Shown: one piece after another, positions 54,566 through 62,644 of the stretch
How positions within the stretch are numbered: position 1 is the first letter of the stretch
Layout of the letters: the number at the start of each line of letters is the position of its first letter
Assembly: GCA_022825385.1 (NCBI GenBank)
Contig: JAJDWX010000015.1
Coordinates: 1-64,000 of the forward strand
DNA: 64,000 bases
Direction: 5' to 3'
From: Rhodothermales bacterium
Lineage (GTDB): Bacteria > Bacteroidota > Rhodothermia > Rhodothermales > VXPQ01
The notes under the pieces: generated by a model
The model's database searches: none
Seen by the model: the letters and a program-made list of their open reading frames with translations, nothing else
Told to the model about the DNA's origin: nothing
Translations under genes and position numbers: made by a program

Positions 54566-55990
54566 ATGACTGGATCGCTAATCGAACGGCAGCGCGAGAT
54601 TCCGCTTGTCGCCAACCACAAAAATCTGTTGCGCCATTTTCGGCAGGCGTTCGCAGGCGAATCCCTGGACGACAGGGTTCCCGTTCGCTTTGCCGTTACG
54701 TCCACCGAGGACGCGCATTACCATTGCGAATATGCGACCATGGCTTCCGGGCTCAGCGTTGTCGGCAAGCCCACCAGTTCCATTTTCGATTTCCGCCGCC
54801 GGGCGGTCCATGACGCGCGATCATTCAATGTAGTCCTGCTGATTCCGACAGGGATTGGGGCGGAGATGGGCGGACATGCCGGAGACGCCGGCCCGGTGGC
54901 CCGTCTTCTTGCCGAAGTATCCGACACGGTCGTGCTACACCCGAACGTGGTGAATGCGTCTGACATCAATGAAATGCCCCCGAACAGTCTGTACGTAGAG
55001 GGGAGCGTCGTAACGCGGCTGCTGATGGGGACTGCCGGGCTTCTTCCGGTTCGGTCCAACAGGGTACTTGTGATTATTGACGCGCATTCCGACGACCTGT
55101 TCGTACACGCTGCCGTGAATACAGTCAACGGAGCCAGGGCGACATACGGACTCGACTGCGCTGAAATTGTAGCTGTTGCCCCGCCCATGAGGCTATTCGC
55201 GCGTTACTCTCCGTCCGGTCGCGCTGCCGGACGAGTAGAAGGCGCAGAAAATATATTCAGACTGCTTGATGCGCGTTCGGGTACGTTTGATGCGGTGTCT
55301 CTGTCCACCGTCATCGACGTTCCGCACGAATTTCACCAGGGATATTTCGATGCCGAGGGAATCATGGTAAATCCATGGGGAGGCGTCGAAGCTATGCTTA
55401 CGCATGCCCTTTCCAGCGTCTACGATGTACCCACGGCGCATTCGCCGATGTTTGAGTCCCGGGAAATCGCCAATGCAGACCCGGGTATCGTAGATCCTCG
55501 AATGGCGGCGGAAGCCGTATCGACCACGTTTCTTCAGTGTACGCTGAAGGGTCTTCGGCAGAGTCCGCGAATCGTCACAGACCCGGAAGCCATGCGGGAC
55601 GATAGCGTAATGACGGCAGAGCAGATATCATGTCTCGTTATCCCCGAAGGCTGCCTCGGCCTGCCCACGCTGGCCGCATTGGAGCAAGGCATTCCGGTCA
55701 TCGAGGTTGCGAACGACAATCTCATGAAGAACGATCTCCGTGCATTGCCATGGGCCAAAGGCCAATTTCACCGGGCCAGTAATTATCTTGAGGCTACGGG
55801 ATTGCTTGCTGCCTTACGGGCAGGGATCGCCGCCGATTCGACCAGGCGGCCTTTGCGCAAAACAGCGCTCCACTATTGGAAGCAACGCCCGGATGCCTTA
55901 CTGCCAGACCATGTCAACGATCCGCCGGAAGACGAAATAGCGCGCCTGACGGTTACCTCTTTCAGTGAGGATATGTTGAAAACGGTTTAG
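54566..55990 (+). CDS. DUF3326 family protein
   Basis: A 474-residue protein with a DUF3326 domain from about residue 85. Marks are VVLLIPTGIGAEMGGHAGDAGPVARLLAEVSD, HPNVVN, NSLYVEGSVVTRLLMG, a GARATYGLD segment, MVNPWGGVEAMLTHALSS and VPTAHSPMFE, ending in NYLEATGLLAALRAGI. DUF3326 is known to me from cyanobacteria and others without function. The N-terminal about 85 residues are extra and unassigned. It follows the SpeD-like gene by 38 nt and has its own Shine-Dalgarno-poor start. It converges on the methyltransferase gene. Confidence 0.8.
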   Translation: MTGSLIERQREIPLVANHKNLLRHFRQAFAGESLDDRVPVRFAVTSTEDAHYHCEYATMASGLSVVGKPTSSIFDFRRRAVHDARSFNVVLLIPTGIGAEMGGHAGDAGPVARLLAEVSDTVVLHPNVVNASDINEMPPNSLYVEGSVVTRLLMGTAGLLPVRSNRVLVIIDAHSDDLFVHAAVNTVNGARATYGLDCAEIVAVAPPMRLFARYSPSGRAAGRVEGAENIFRLLDARSGTFDAVSLSTVIDVPHEFHQGYFDAEGIMVNPWGGVEAMLTHALSSVYDVPTAHSPMFESREIANADPGIVDPRMAAEAVSTTFLQCTLKGLRQSPRIVTDPEAMRDDSVMTAEQISCLVIPEGCLGLPTLAALEQGIPVIEVANDNLMKNDLRALPWAKGQFHRASNYLEATGLLAALRAGIAADSTRRPLRKTALHYWKQRPDALLPDHVNDPPEDEIARLTVTSFSEDMLKTV

Positions 55991-56159
55991 AATAGCAACA
56001 AATTAGATATATTATAAAAAACCTAATTAATCCCCATTATTTGTGAATATTGACGATTTTTTCGATGCTTTGCGGCTTGGGCGTGGTCAACATGATCTTG
56101 ATATTTAGTCCAGTGTAGCGTGTATCTTGATAACACAGTTTTATAAAAAATGTATGAAG
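55991..56159. other. AT-rich convergent gap
   Basis: A 169-bp AT-rich gap between the converging DUF3326 and methyltransferase genes. Possible terminator sequence is not clear and no open frame is supported. Confidence 0.4.
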
Positions 56160-59156
56160 CTACTCTGAAGTCCCTCGCGATCCCGCGGCCTGAAGGCGTA
56201 CCATCGATTGCTCCGGGAGTGAGATAATTTTTGTTTTCTTTCCACCATGTACGCTAGGCTCTGCACACCATTTTTTACGTATTAGGTCAAGTTTTAAGAA
56301 AGCCTCTTCGGGAAGACTCAACACATCGCACAATATTCTTCGATCAAGTTCTTTCCGAACTGGATCAATATCTGCTTTGCAAATAATCATGAGCGTTTCG
56401 TTTTTCATTTCCGCAAAGATCGAAGATGCTATATTAATAGATTTTTTAGGGAGTTTGGTTACGTTAAGATAAGGAAGTGTAGCGATGGCTGTTACGGGCA
56501 TACGTCCTCGGCCAATCTGTTGCCGCGATGCATGGTACCAATATTGAATCAGTCCCAATGAGGAATTAGCCCAAAGCATAAATGTCTCTTCCAATTCCCT
56601 GGATTTTAATTGAATATTAGGCCATCCGGCCCCACCAATTGTCTGCTCTTCCGTCCAGGCAGCGCTTAATGATTGCGAAGTAAATCGTAAATCTGCACAA
56701 AGATGTGCATAACTCTTGTCTTTCCATATTTTTTCGGCCAATATTTCCTTTCCTTTACGCACACGTCCTTCCATATCAGTCTCAATAATCATCTGGCGTT
56801 GCCTATCACTCTTAATCTTCCATAACATCGGATAAGTAGGATTTTCTGTGATATTCATTTTGTCAAAGGCTGCTACTTTATTATTAGCAATATTGTTAGC
56901 TGCTCGTCCAATATTTGCAAAATTATTAAGGGGAGATATAGGTAATTTCCATTTTTCATTTTCTCTCGCTCGTGGATACCATAAATTTCCTCGGTTGAGC
57001 TGTGTGGCAAACTGTGCAAGTGTCAAGTCGCGAATACCGACTGCGGACCAGACAGGATTGGCGAGTGGGGCCGAAATAGCTTCGCCAATAAGATCTTCTC
57101 CGATCTTGATAGGTGTACCTCCATATGGACCATCGTCTATTTGTCGGAGATTTTTGTTGTATATCGCTTTTCTGATGCTTCTCGCGGCCTCAGTAGATTC
57201 CATAGAATTTCGAGGCCTTGAATAAAGTGATACAAAGACGCCACGAGTGCTTTGTTTTTTTATATTACTTTTTCCTTCCATAATTTTATTAGCTATAATC
57301 AAAACTTCGGCCATATTTGTATCTGCTGACCAAGCTTGATTTTGGGATTCATCAGCTGCTATTCCTATTACTATAATATTATGATAAGATTCCAAAAACA
57401 TATTTCTAAATTTTTTCCAGGAGGAACCTTGGCAGCAAGTAAGCGGAAGAACCAATGCAATTGTCCCTCCATACTTGCACATATGATTTGCAACTGCACA
57501 AAATGCGGAAGGCATAGATTGGTAGCCGTTATAGCATGTTTTTTTGGTTAATTTTTTTTCACGATCATTCATCATTTTTTGCGTTTCTTTGTTATTTCCA
57601 AGTGCATTGAATGGTTTCCATGTGTTTTCACCACCTTCGATCCAATCAGACATAGCTCTGGTATAAGGAGGGTTCATAATAACAATATCCTGAGTATCAG
57701 GTTTCATATCAACGACAATATCATGACCTTCCAAATCGTGTGTGCCTTTGGCTCCTATTTTAACGGGTTTTTCTAAATTTAATTTTGAAATTAATGAAGA
57801 TTGACTGGACAGCAGTTCAAGAGAGCCCAACCATACTTGATCTGATTGCTTATCGGCACCATATTTAGGAATTACGACTCGAGTTTTTTCGTATACTGCA
57901 CTTGGATATACCGAAGATAGCATCGATGCAGTGAGATGCGCCGCAGACGGAACAATGTCTGCGGCTGTGAGCGCATTACCGATCATATGTGCGTGTTCTG
58001 CCTTGGGATCTCCGCCAGCCAATTCATGGAGACGGGTAATACGATCATAGACGGCATGGATCAATGTGCCCGTCCCACATGCGTAGTCTGCAGCTCGAAA
58101 TGAACGATATTTTTCCACGTCTTGCCAATCATTTATTGAAATAGCCAAGTGTGTAAGCAAGGTAGCTGATTCAGGCCGGGTATAAAATGTCGCAAGGTAT
58201 TTTCGATCTGTAATGAATCTTTGAAACACAACGCCTGCCAAATCATGAGAATCAACAATACCTAACACAGATAATCTACATGCTGTATCAGAGATAATAT
58301 CAACCAATTTTTGAGCATGATCTGGCTGTCTGATTTCACAAAGAATATCTTTGGCGAGGGAGAACACAGACCAATAATTTATTTCAAGTACACGATTCCA
58401 TTCCATAAGTAAACCGCTTTGATTCATATCATTATCGTTCTGCATTTGAGCAATGCTGCGAATATCATGTGCCCCAATAAGTCTTTGTTGAAAAACCAAT
58501 GCATTAATCATTACGGTGACAGCAATACCCAGTATTTGTTCAATGTCATCATCTTTAAAATCTTGCTTTAACAAATTTGCAAACCGCCGTTTCATCACTG
58601 AACTGGATATTATAGCTTCTTTAAGTACCATTATTGATTTTTGCACACCTTCTTCAAGGATGTTGATAGAAGATTCCAGTGCATCTTTTGAAACACCCGC
58701 ATTACCAATGAATTCGGCAAAATCGCGAATGGTGCCAGAAATATATGTACGGGGATTAGCAGGAAATCGTTCGTAATTATCAACTGTTTCTCCAATCAAC
58801 AGGGCATATCGAAATTCGATATCTTCCAAGATTTTCTTTTGTGCTTCCGCTTGAGTATTACATTTCTTAAGAGAATTCGGACTAATCAATTCCACAACTG
58901 ATGTAATTTTATCGCTATAATTTATTAAATTTTTTCCGAGTCTACTTTCTGCATCCTTTTGGACTGTATTTGCTGGATCATATTCGTTTTCAATAGCTAT
59001 TGGAGATCTTCCTTGATTTTTAATCAATATGTCAATTGCCAATCCGCGACCCTCTTTAATTTGTCCTGTCAATTCGGGTTTAATTTCCCATGTACGAGAC
59101 ATATTGCCGAGAATTTCGGCAATTGCTGAATTTAAACCGTGCTCGGGAAAGGCCAT
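56160..59156 (-). CDS. Large N6-adenine DNA methyltransferase, probable restriction-modification protein
   Basis: A 998-residue protein. The methylase part has motif X-like FYTRPESATLL (about 322-332), motif I DYACGTGTL (about 355-363) and motif IV NPPYTR (about 490-495), the gamma-class order. Behind it comes a long C-terminal part suitable for target recognition. The N-terminus (DILIKNQGRSPIAIENEYD, residues about 42-60) has a strand pattern that might be a PD-(D/E)xK nuclease relic. I cannot confirm catalytic residues. It would suit a single-protein type IIG/IIL system. GC is much lower than flanking genes, a sign of transfer. It lies convergent to the Septu-like operon. Confidence 0.8.
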   Translation of the reverse strand: MAFPEHGLNSAIAEILGNMSRTWEIKPELTGQIKEGRGLAIDILIKNQGRSPIAIENEYDPANTVQKDAESRLGKNLINYSDKITSVVELISPNSLKKCNTQAEAQKKILEDIEFRYALLIGETVDNYERFPANPRTYISGTIRDFAEFIGNAGVSKDALESSINILEEGVQKSIMVLKEAIISSSVMKRRFANLLKQDFKDDDIEQILGIAVTVMINALVFQQRLIGAHDIRSIAQMQNDNDMNQSGLLMEWNRVLEINYWSVFSLAKDILCEIRQPDHAQKLVDIISDTACRLSVLGIVDSHDLAGVVFQRFITDRKYLATFYTRPESATLLTHLAISINDWQDVEKYRSFRAADYACGTGTLIHAVYDRITRLHELAGGDPKAEHAHMIGNALTAADIVPSAAHLTASMLSSVYPSAVYEKTRVVIPKYGADKQSDQVWLGSLELLSSQSSLISKLNLEKPVKIGAKGTHDLEGHDIVVDMKPDTQDIVIMNPPYTRAMSDWIEGGENTWKPFNALGNNKETQKMMNDREKKLTKKTCYNGYQSMPSAFCAVANHMCKYGGTIALVLPLTCCQGSSWKKFRNMFLESYHNIIVIGIAADESQNQAWSADTNMAEVLIIANKIMEGKSNIKKQSTRGVFVSLYSRPRNSMESTEAARSIRKAIYNKNLRQIDDGPYGGTPIKIGEDLIGEAISAPLANPVWSAVGIRDLTLAQFATQLNRGNLWYPRARENEKWKLPISPLNNFANIGRAANNIANNKVAAFDKMNITENPTYPMLWKIKSDRQRQMIIETDMEGRVRKGKEILAEKIWKDKSYAHLCADLRFTSQSLSAAWTEEQTIGGAGWPNIQLKSRELEETFMLWANSSLGLIQYWYHASRQQIGRGRMPVTAIATLPYLNVTKLPKKSINIASSIFAEMKNETLMIICKADIDPVRKELDRRILCDVLSLPEEAFLKLDLIRKKWCAEPSVHGGKKTKIISLPEQSMVRLQAAGSRGTSE

Positions 59157-59522
59157 ATTTCAGAAATCATCCGCAAAACTGGGAGATTTGCGGAGTCGGT
59201 AAGTTTAGGGTTGCGTTGTTCTATGGTTGGTTTTCGTCTATAGTATACGTCATACGGTGGGTGTTGTCAAGTTCCTGGGGCAGATTTTTTTCGTTTAAAA
59301 TAGCGGATCCGGGTGTTCAAGCGTTCCCTGACCATGCGAATTGCTCGTGAGATGTTCCATATCGATGCGCTCTACTCCTTCGTAAGGGCCGGGTATCCTC
59401 GTTATTCCCCGAGGGTGGTAGTAAGCCGTGATCGCCTTTCTCTGCCGTCCCCCTTGGCCGCCGTGCGCGTAATGCCTTTGCGGCATCGCCTGCGCAGGCG
59501 CGTGAGGCGGGCGGACAGGGGG
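59157..59522. other. Non-coding stretch between methyltransferase and cassette region
   Basis: 366 bp. The left 130 bp is AT-rich and likely the methyltransferase promoter region (TATAGTATACGTCATACGG). A 63-codon minus-strand frame at 59295-59486 is not supported by any recognisable motif. Nothing else is seen. Confidence 0.4.
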
Positions 59523-59870
59523 TTACTGCGATTGGCTTGAACGGGAGCTTTTAGTACGTCCAGAATTAAACCAGAGGCGGATTAGGCTAACGGTTCCGCC
59601 TGCCGCGCCAATAACGACAAGCGCAATGCTAATAGCCGTTCCGACCATCCACTTAATCAACCTTGTTTCCGTTTCTCTTATTTCGAGGCGAACGGCGTTG
59701 ATTTCGGCGCGAACGAAGTCTTTCGTGGCAATCTCTACGGTGGGCGTTGTATCCGTTGGAATCGTCTGTGAGGCAGCAGCGTCAAGCGATTCCGCGCCCG
59801 AGGCGCCGTATAAGGCAGCCAGAACCCCAAACAATGCCATGGCGCCGAAAATTGCTTTCCAGTCTTTCAT
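59523..59870 (-). CDS. Small membrane protein with coiled coil, cassette 1
   Basis: A 115-residue protein. Residues 1-22 (MKDWKAIFGAMALFGVLAALYG) form a signal or membrane segment. A linker with TPTVEIATKDFVRAEINAVRLEIRETETRLIKWMV follows, then a membrane helix (GTAISIALVVIGAAGGTVSLI) and a basic tail. The helix-helix pattern (IKWMVG..IALVVIGA) resembles DUF1640/CCDC90-type coiled-coil membrane proteins. Function is unknown. Its leader and first codons (ATGAAAGACTGG) are copied at the 62.4-kb cassette. The start at 59870 was chosen for this and for an AGGAGGGAGG site. Confidence 0.65.
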   Translation of the reverse strand: MKDWKAIFGAMALFGVLAALYGASGAESLDAAASQTIPTDTTPTVEIATKDFVRAEINAVRLEIRETETRLIKWMVGTAISIALVVIGAAGGTVSLIRLWFNSGRTKSSRSSQSQ

Positions 59871-59977
59871 TTCCCTCCCTCCTGTTTTTTTGTTGATCTG
59901 GAACGCTTGAAAGATACGCCCGGATCGCCGCCTCCGCAAGGTTCTGCCCGAGGCGTTACAATTTTTTACATTTGGAG
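59859..59977 (-). repeat. Cassette leader repeat, copy 1
   Basis: A 119-bp stretch nearly identical (about 95 %) to 62369-62488, covering the first 12 nt of the gene, the AGGAGGG ribosome site and about 105 nt upstream. Inside it TGTAAAAAATTGTAACG may be part of a promoter. The same leader drives unrelated coding regions, so the leader and not the protein has been copied. Confidence 0.85.
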
Positions 59978-60213
59978 CAGTGAGCTTTCGGCAAGACCGT
60001 CGTCCGAACACCCTTTGCCGTGGGTGCTCCAAGGCCAACGGGGGGGCGTTATGCTTACAGTGCAACGGGCCTCCGCTACGCCATCCCGGCCGTCTGATCG
60101 AGACGCCCGTGCACGAATACGCCTGACCGAGTATTCGGCCCGCCTGCACGGCGCGAACGGCCCCACCCTGTTTTCCCCTAGCCCCAGGCAGCAACCGCGC
60201 TGTCCGCCCCACG

Positions 60214-60272
60214 CCCGTCGGGCGGTATTACTCCGCATTAAGGCCGCGCATGGGCTACACGAACCACTTCAG
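60214..60272. repeat. Cassette tail repeat, copy 1
   Basis: 59 bp identical except for three positions to 61444-61502. In the other copy it includes the last four codons and stop of the coiled-coil gene. Here no such gene remains; the repeat abuts an IS3 fragment, so the tail is an orphan of a lost cassette. Confidence 0.8.
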
Positions 60273-60379
60273 GCTTCCTTTATCTCGTGGCCGTAATCGA
60301 CTGGAAGAGCCGCAAGGTGCTTTCTCACCGCGTCTCGAACACGCTGGAGGCGTATTTTGCTTTTGCGGCAATGCGCATC
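60272..60379 (+). pseudogene. Remnant of an IS3-family transposase
   Basis: The plus strand from 60272 reads GFLYLVAVIDWKSRKVLS, then SNTLEAYFAF, the start of the DDE integrase core of IS3-family OrfB (typical GFxYLVAVIDWxSRxVLSWRLSNT). It has one catalytic Asp (VIDW). No start, no second half, no terminal repeats are seen; it is cut by the methyltransferase 3' end. Thus an old insertion that left about 108 bp. Confidence 0.75.
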
Positions 60380-61232
60380 AGTGCCCTCCATTGGGTTTTG
60401 CTGGATCGTAAACAGGCTTTCCCATAGGACGCATCTTTAGCGTTCCGTCATAATACCTCCGTATACGATCCTGTGCGATTTTTATGTATTCGGAAGATAC
60501 GTCACAACCGTATCCTATCCTGTCATTTTTGACCGCAGCAATAACTGATGATCCGACGCCAACGTAAGGGTCAAAGACTGTATCGCCTGGATCAGTCATA
60601 GATAAAACAAGTCGTTCCACAAGTTCGACAGGAAATTGGCAGGGATGAATCGTTTTTTCCACATGGTTGCTCTTTACATTGGGTATTTCCCATACGTCAG
60701 AGGGATTTTTGCCTTTTGGGTTACAAGAGAGCTTTCCAATATTAGGCCCCTTAAAGTGCTTTTTATTCGGATATTTTACTGGAATACGAATAGGATCAAG
60801 ATGCCATGTATAGTTATCGCTTTTTGTCCACCAGTTAATCGTCTCATAGCGCCCGGACAGGCGTTTTGTACAATGAAGACCATGTCCAAATCTCCATATA
60901 ATGCGATTTCTTAGTTTAAGCCCCTGGTTGCGAAAAATTGGATACAAAATCGTATCCAGTGGTACGATCTCTCCATTTTTTACGTAATTTCCTACCTGCC
61001 AGCATATAGAGCCTGTATCATCAAGAATCCTTACACATTCCTTGATAACTTTTTTCTGGTTTTCCAAATACGACTCGAGAGGCGATCTTGTCTCGTATGA
61101 CTTGCCAATGTTGTAGGGAGGGGAAGTGACGATTAGTTTAAATCTGCCGTCCGGCATATCGCCCATAAATGCCAGGTTGTCTTGGCATTCGAGCCAAAAA
61201 TCAGGATGCGATATGCCGGGAAGCGCCATCAT
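60378..61232 (-). CDS. Solitary DNA methyltransferase, beta class (N4-cytosine or N6-adenine)
   Basis: A 284-residue MTase with motif IV TSPPYN near residue 35 and motif I FDPYVGVGSSVIAA near 220. This order (IV first, I later) is beta class. Target recognition sits between, with a zinc-free middle. TSPPY with N suggests either N6-adenine or N4-cytosine. No cognate nuclease is next to it. The start at 61232 (ATG ATG) is used; the 250-bp gap before it holds pieces of the cassette repeats. It may be an orphan protective or regulatory methylase. Confidence 0.9.
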   Translation of the reverse strand: MMALPGISHPDFWLECQDNLAFMGDMPDGRFKLIVTSPPYNIGKSYETRSPLESYLENQKKVIKECVRILDDTGSICWQVGNYVKNGEIVPLDTILYPIFRNQGLKLRNRIIWRFGHGLHCTKRLSGRYETINWWTKSDNYTWHLDPIRIPVKYPNKKHFKGPNIGKLSCNPKGKNPSDVWEIPNVKSNHVEKTIHPCQFPVELVERLVLSMTDPGDTVFDPYVGVGSSVIAAVKNDRIGYGCDVSSEYIKIAQDRIRRYYDGTLKMRPMGKPVYDPAKPNGGH

Positions 61233-61409
61233 GTGGAGAGTGTCGCGTACGCTGTGCAGGGGTGGTTAGGGTTCATCGGGTATGCTGATTCCGTGCGTAA
61301 TCAGACATCCGTTGCGTCGTTTCCGGCTCCGATCCGTCGAAATCCGTTTCCTGCGCCTCCGCGAAGAGCGTTCAACGTCCTGCGCACGGCGATTACCATC
61401 AGGAATGCC

Positions 61410-61442
61410 TGCAAGATACGCAGAGATCGCCGCCTCCGCAAG
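61410..61442 (-). repeat. Cassette leader repeat, fragment
   Basis: 33 bp matching the inner part of the leader repeat at 59.9 and 62.4 kb (GATACGCAGAGATCGCCGCC core). It lies upstream of the methyltransferase start, so the methyltransferase seems to have been joined to a cassette leader that later decayed. Confidence 0.65.
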
Positions 61443-61443
61443 A

Positions 61444-61502
61444 CCCGTCGGGCGGAATTACCCCGCATCAAGGCCGCGCATGGGCTACACGAACCACTTC
61501 AG
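61444..61502 (-). repeat. Cassette tail repeat, copy 2
   Basis: 59-bp partner of 60214-60272, here joined to the 3' end of the coiled-coil gene (it covers the codons for KWFV and stop). Confidence 0.8.
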
Positions 61503-61886
61503 CGCAGCAATGATCGCCCCCGCTATGCCTATCAAGCACACGACAAGCCAGCGGGTTTGCGAATTTATTTTATCCGACAAGCCTGTTTTCAGGTCTCCGA
61601 TTTCTTCCCGCAGGCCTGTTTCTACGCGTCCGATTTTCTCCGTCAGGCCTGTTTCCACACGTCCGATTTTCTCCGTCAGGCTTGTTTCCACGCGTCCGAT
61701 TTCCTTCCGCAGGCCTGTTTCCACGCGTCCGATTTTCTCCGTCAGGCTTGTTTCTACGCGTCCGATTTCCTTCGTCAGGCCTGTTTCTACCTGACCGATT
61801 TCTTTCGTCAGCTCCGTTTTCGCTTCGGCTATTTCGGCGCGGACAAAGTCCTGCGTAGCCGGTCCAGGGCCTGGATTCTGTGCCAT
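61485..61886 (-). CDS. Coiled-coil membrane protein with 11-residue repeats, cassette 2
   Basis: A 133-residue protein. Residues 1-23 include ATQDFVRAEIAEAK, like cassette 1. Residues 24-111 are eight copies of an 11-residue unit (consensus TGLTEKIGRVE, with variants). A C-terminal membrane helix (WLVVCLIGIAGAIIAAL) and KWFV follow. Hendecad repeats give a straight rod, so this would be a stalk anchored at its C-terminus. It has a GAGG-type site before ATG 61886. Similar anchored coiled coils include DUF1640-type proteins. Function is unknown. Confidence 0.75.
   Translation of the reverse strand: MAQNPGPGPATQDFVRAEIAEAKTELTKEIGQVETGLTKEIGRVETSLTEKIGRVETGLRKEIGRVETSLTEKIGRVETGLTEKIGRVETGLREEIGDLKTGLSDKINSQTRWLVVCLIGIAGAIIAALKWFV
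61554..61817 (-). repeat. 33-bp tandem repeat array within the coiled-coil gene
   Basis: Eight 33-bp units, with the first and last more diverged. Each codes 11 residues. Variation is mainly at positions coding Thr/Arg/Ser and Lys/Glu, so copies turn over by in-frame expansion or exchange. Not CRISPR: there are no spacers. Confidence 0.9.
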
Positions 61887-62077
61887 GTTTTCCACCTCTT
61901 CGTGGGTTGCTGTCTTTCCTGTACGCGCTTCAGGGGCGGGCATGTTCCGCTTCAAGGGTTGTTTGCCTCCCGCGCCTTGTGCGGGATTGTGGAATCTTCT
62001 CGGGTACATAAGGCTTTCGTATGGTCATTGTCCATATCGTAGGGTTGCGATATTGCCGGAGTGCGGGGGCAACGTTT

Positions 62078-62380
62078 TCAGGCGTCGTTCCACCGGAAAA
62101 CCAGGGGCTCGTCCGCAGGCTTGAGCGTTGCGTCCTCCTCGACCGGAGTCGGGCGTTCGATCCTGATTTGGGTTTCGATTACGGCCAACCGCTTCCGAAC
62201 GTCGGACAGGGTCTCATTCACCTCGTCGATGCGCCCGGACAGGGTTTCGTTGACCGCGTCGATGCGCCCGGATATTTCCCGTAAATCCGCCCGAATACCG
62301 GAATAAAAGCCAAGCAGCAAGAGGCCGAACGTAGCTAACGGGACATACGGGAGCACGTATTGCTTTAGCCAGTCTTTCAT
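62078..62380 (-). CDS. Small membrane protein with hendecad repeats, cassette 3
   Basis: A 100-residue protein starting MKDWLKQYVLPYVPLATFGLLLLGFY, a membrane helix. Then SGRIDAVNETL / SGRIDEVNETL and SDVRKRLAVIE, again 11-residue units, and a polar tail PVEEDATLKPADEPLVFRW. It shares leader and first codons with cassette 1. The start 62380 is chosen for the AGGAGGGAGG site. Function is unknown. Confidence 0.75.
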   Translation of the reverse strand: MKDWLKQYVLPYVPLATFGLLLLGFYSGIRADLREISGRIDAVNETLSGRIDEVNETLSDVRKRLAVIETQIRIERPTPVEEDATLKPADEPLVFRWNDA

Positions 62381-62488
62381 TTTCCTCCCTCCTGTTTTTG
62401 TTGTTGATCTGGAACGCTTGAAAGATACGCAGAGATCGCCGCCTCCGCAAGGTTCTGCCAGAGGCGTTACAATTTTTTACATTTGGAG
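62369..62488 (-). repeat. Cassette leader repeat, copy 2
   Basis: 120-bp partner of 59859-59977. Differences are about six, mostly in the centre (CAGAGATC versus CCCGGATC). Confidence 0.85.
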
Positions 62489-62644
62489 AAACGGGGATGT
62501 CGCTCGCCCGGCTCGCTTGACGAACATCTGTGTGCTCAGTCTGTAGTTTTTGTAAAAATAAAATTTGAATTTATAAAATATAAATTATATTTTTATATTT
62601 ACACATAAGACAAACCACGAACCAGGAAACGAATCCCCCACGCG
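62489..62644. promoter_or_regulatory. AT-rich region, probable promoter of the AAA_14 gene
   Basis: 62540-62620 is almost all A and T in an otherwise high-GC region (GTTTTTGTAAAAATAAAATT and TATATTTTTATATTTAC). It faces right to the AAA_14 ATPase and left to the cassettes. No specific box is called. Confidence 0.45.

Noticed and set aside
59295-59486. 63-codon minus-strand frame
   Set aside because: No recognised motif, no clear ribosome-binding site, and it lies in a degenerate accessory gap.
61554-61817. CRISPR-like array
   Set aside because: Units are directly adjacent with no spacers, in frame with a coding gene, and each encodes 11 residues.
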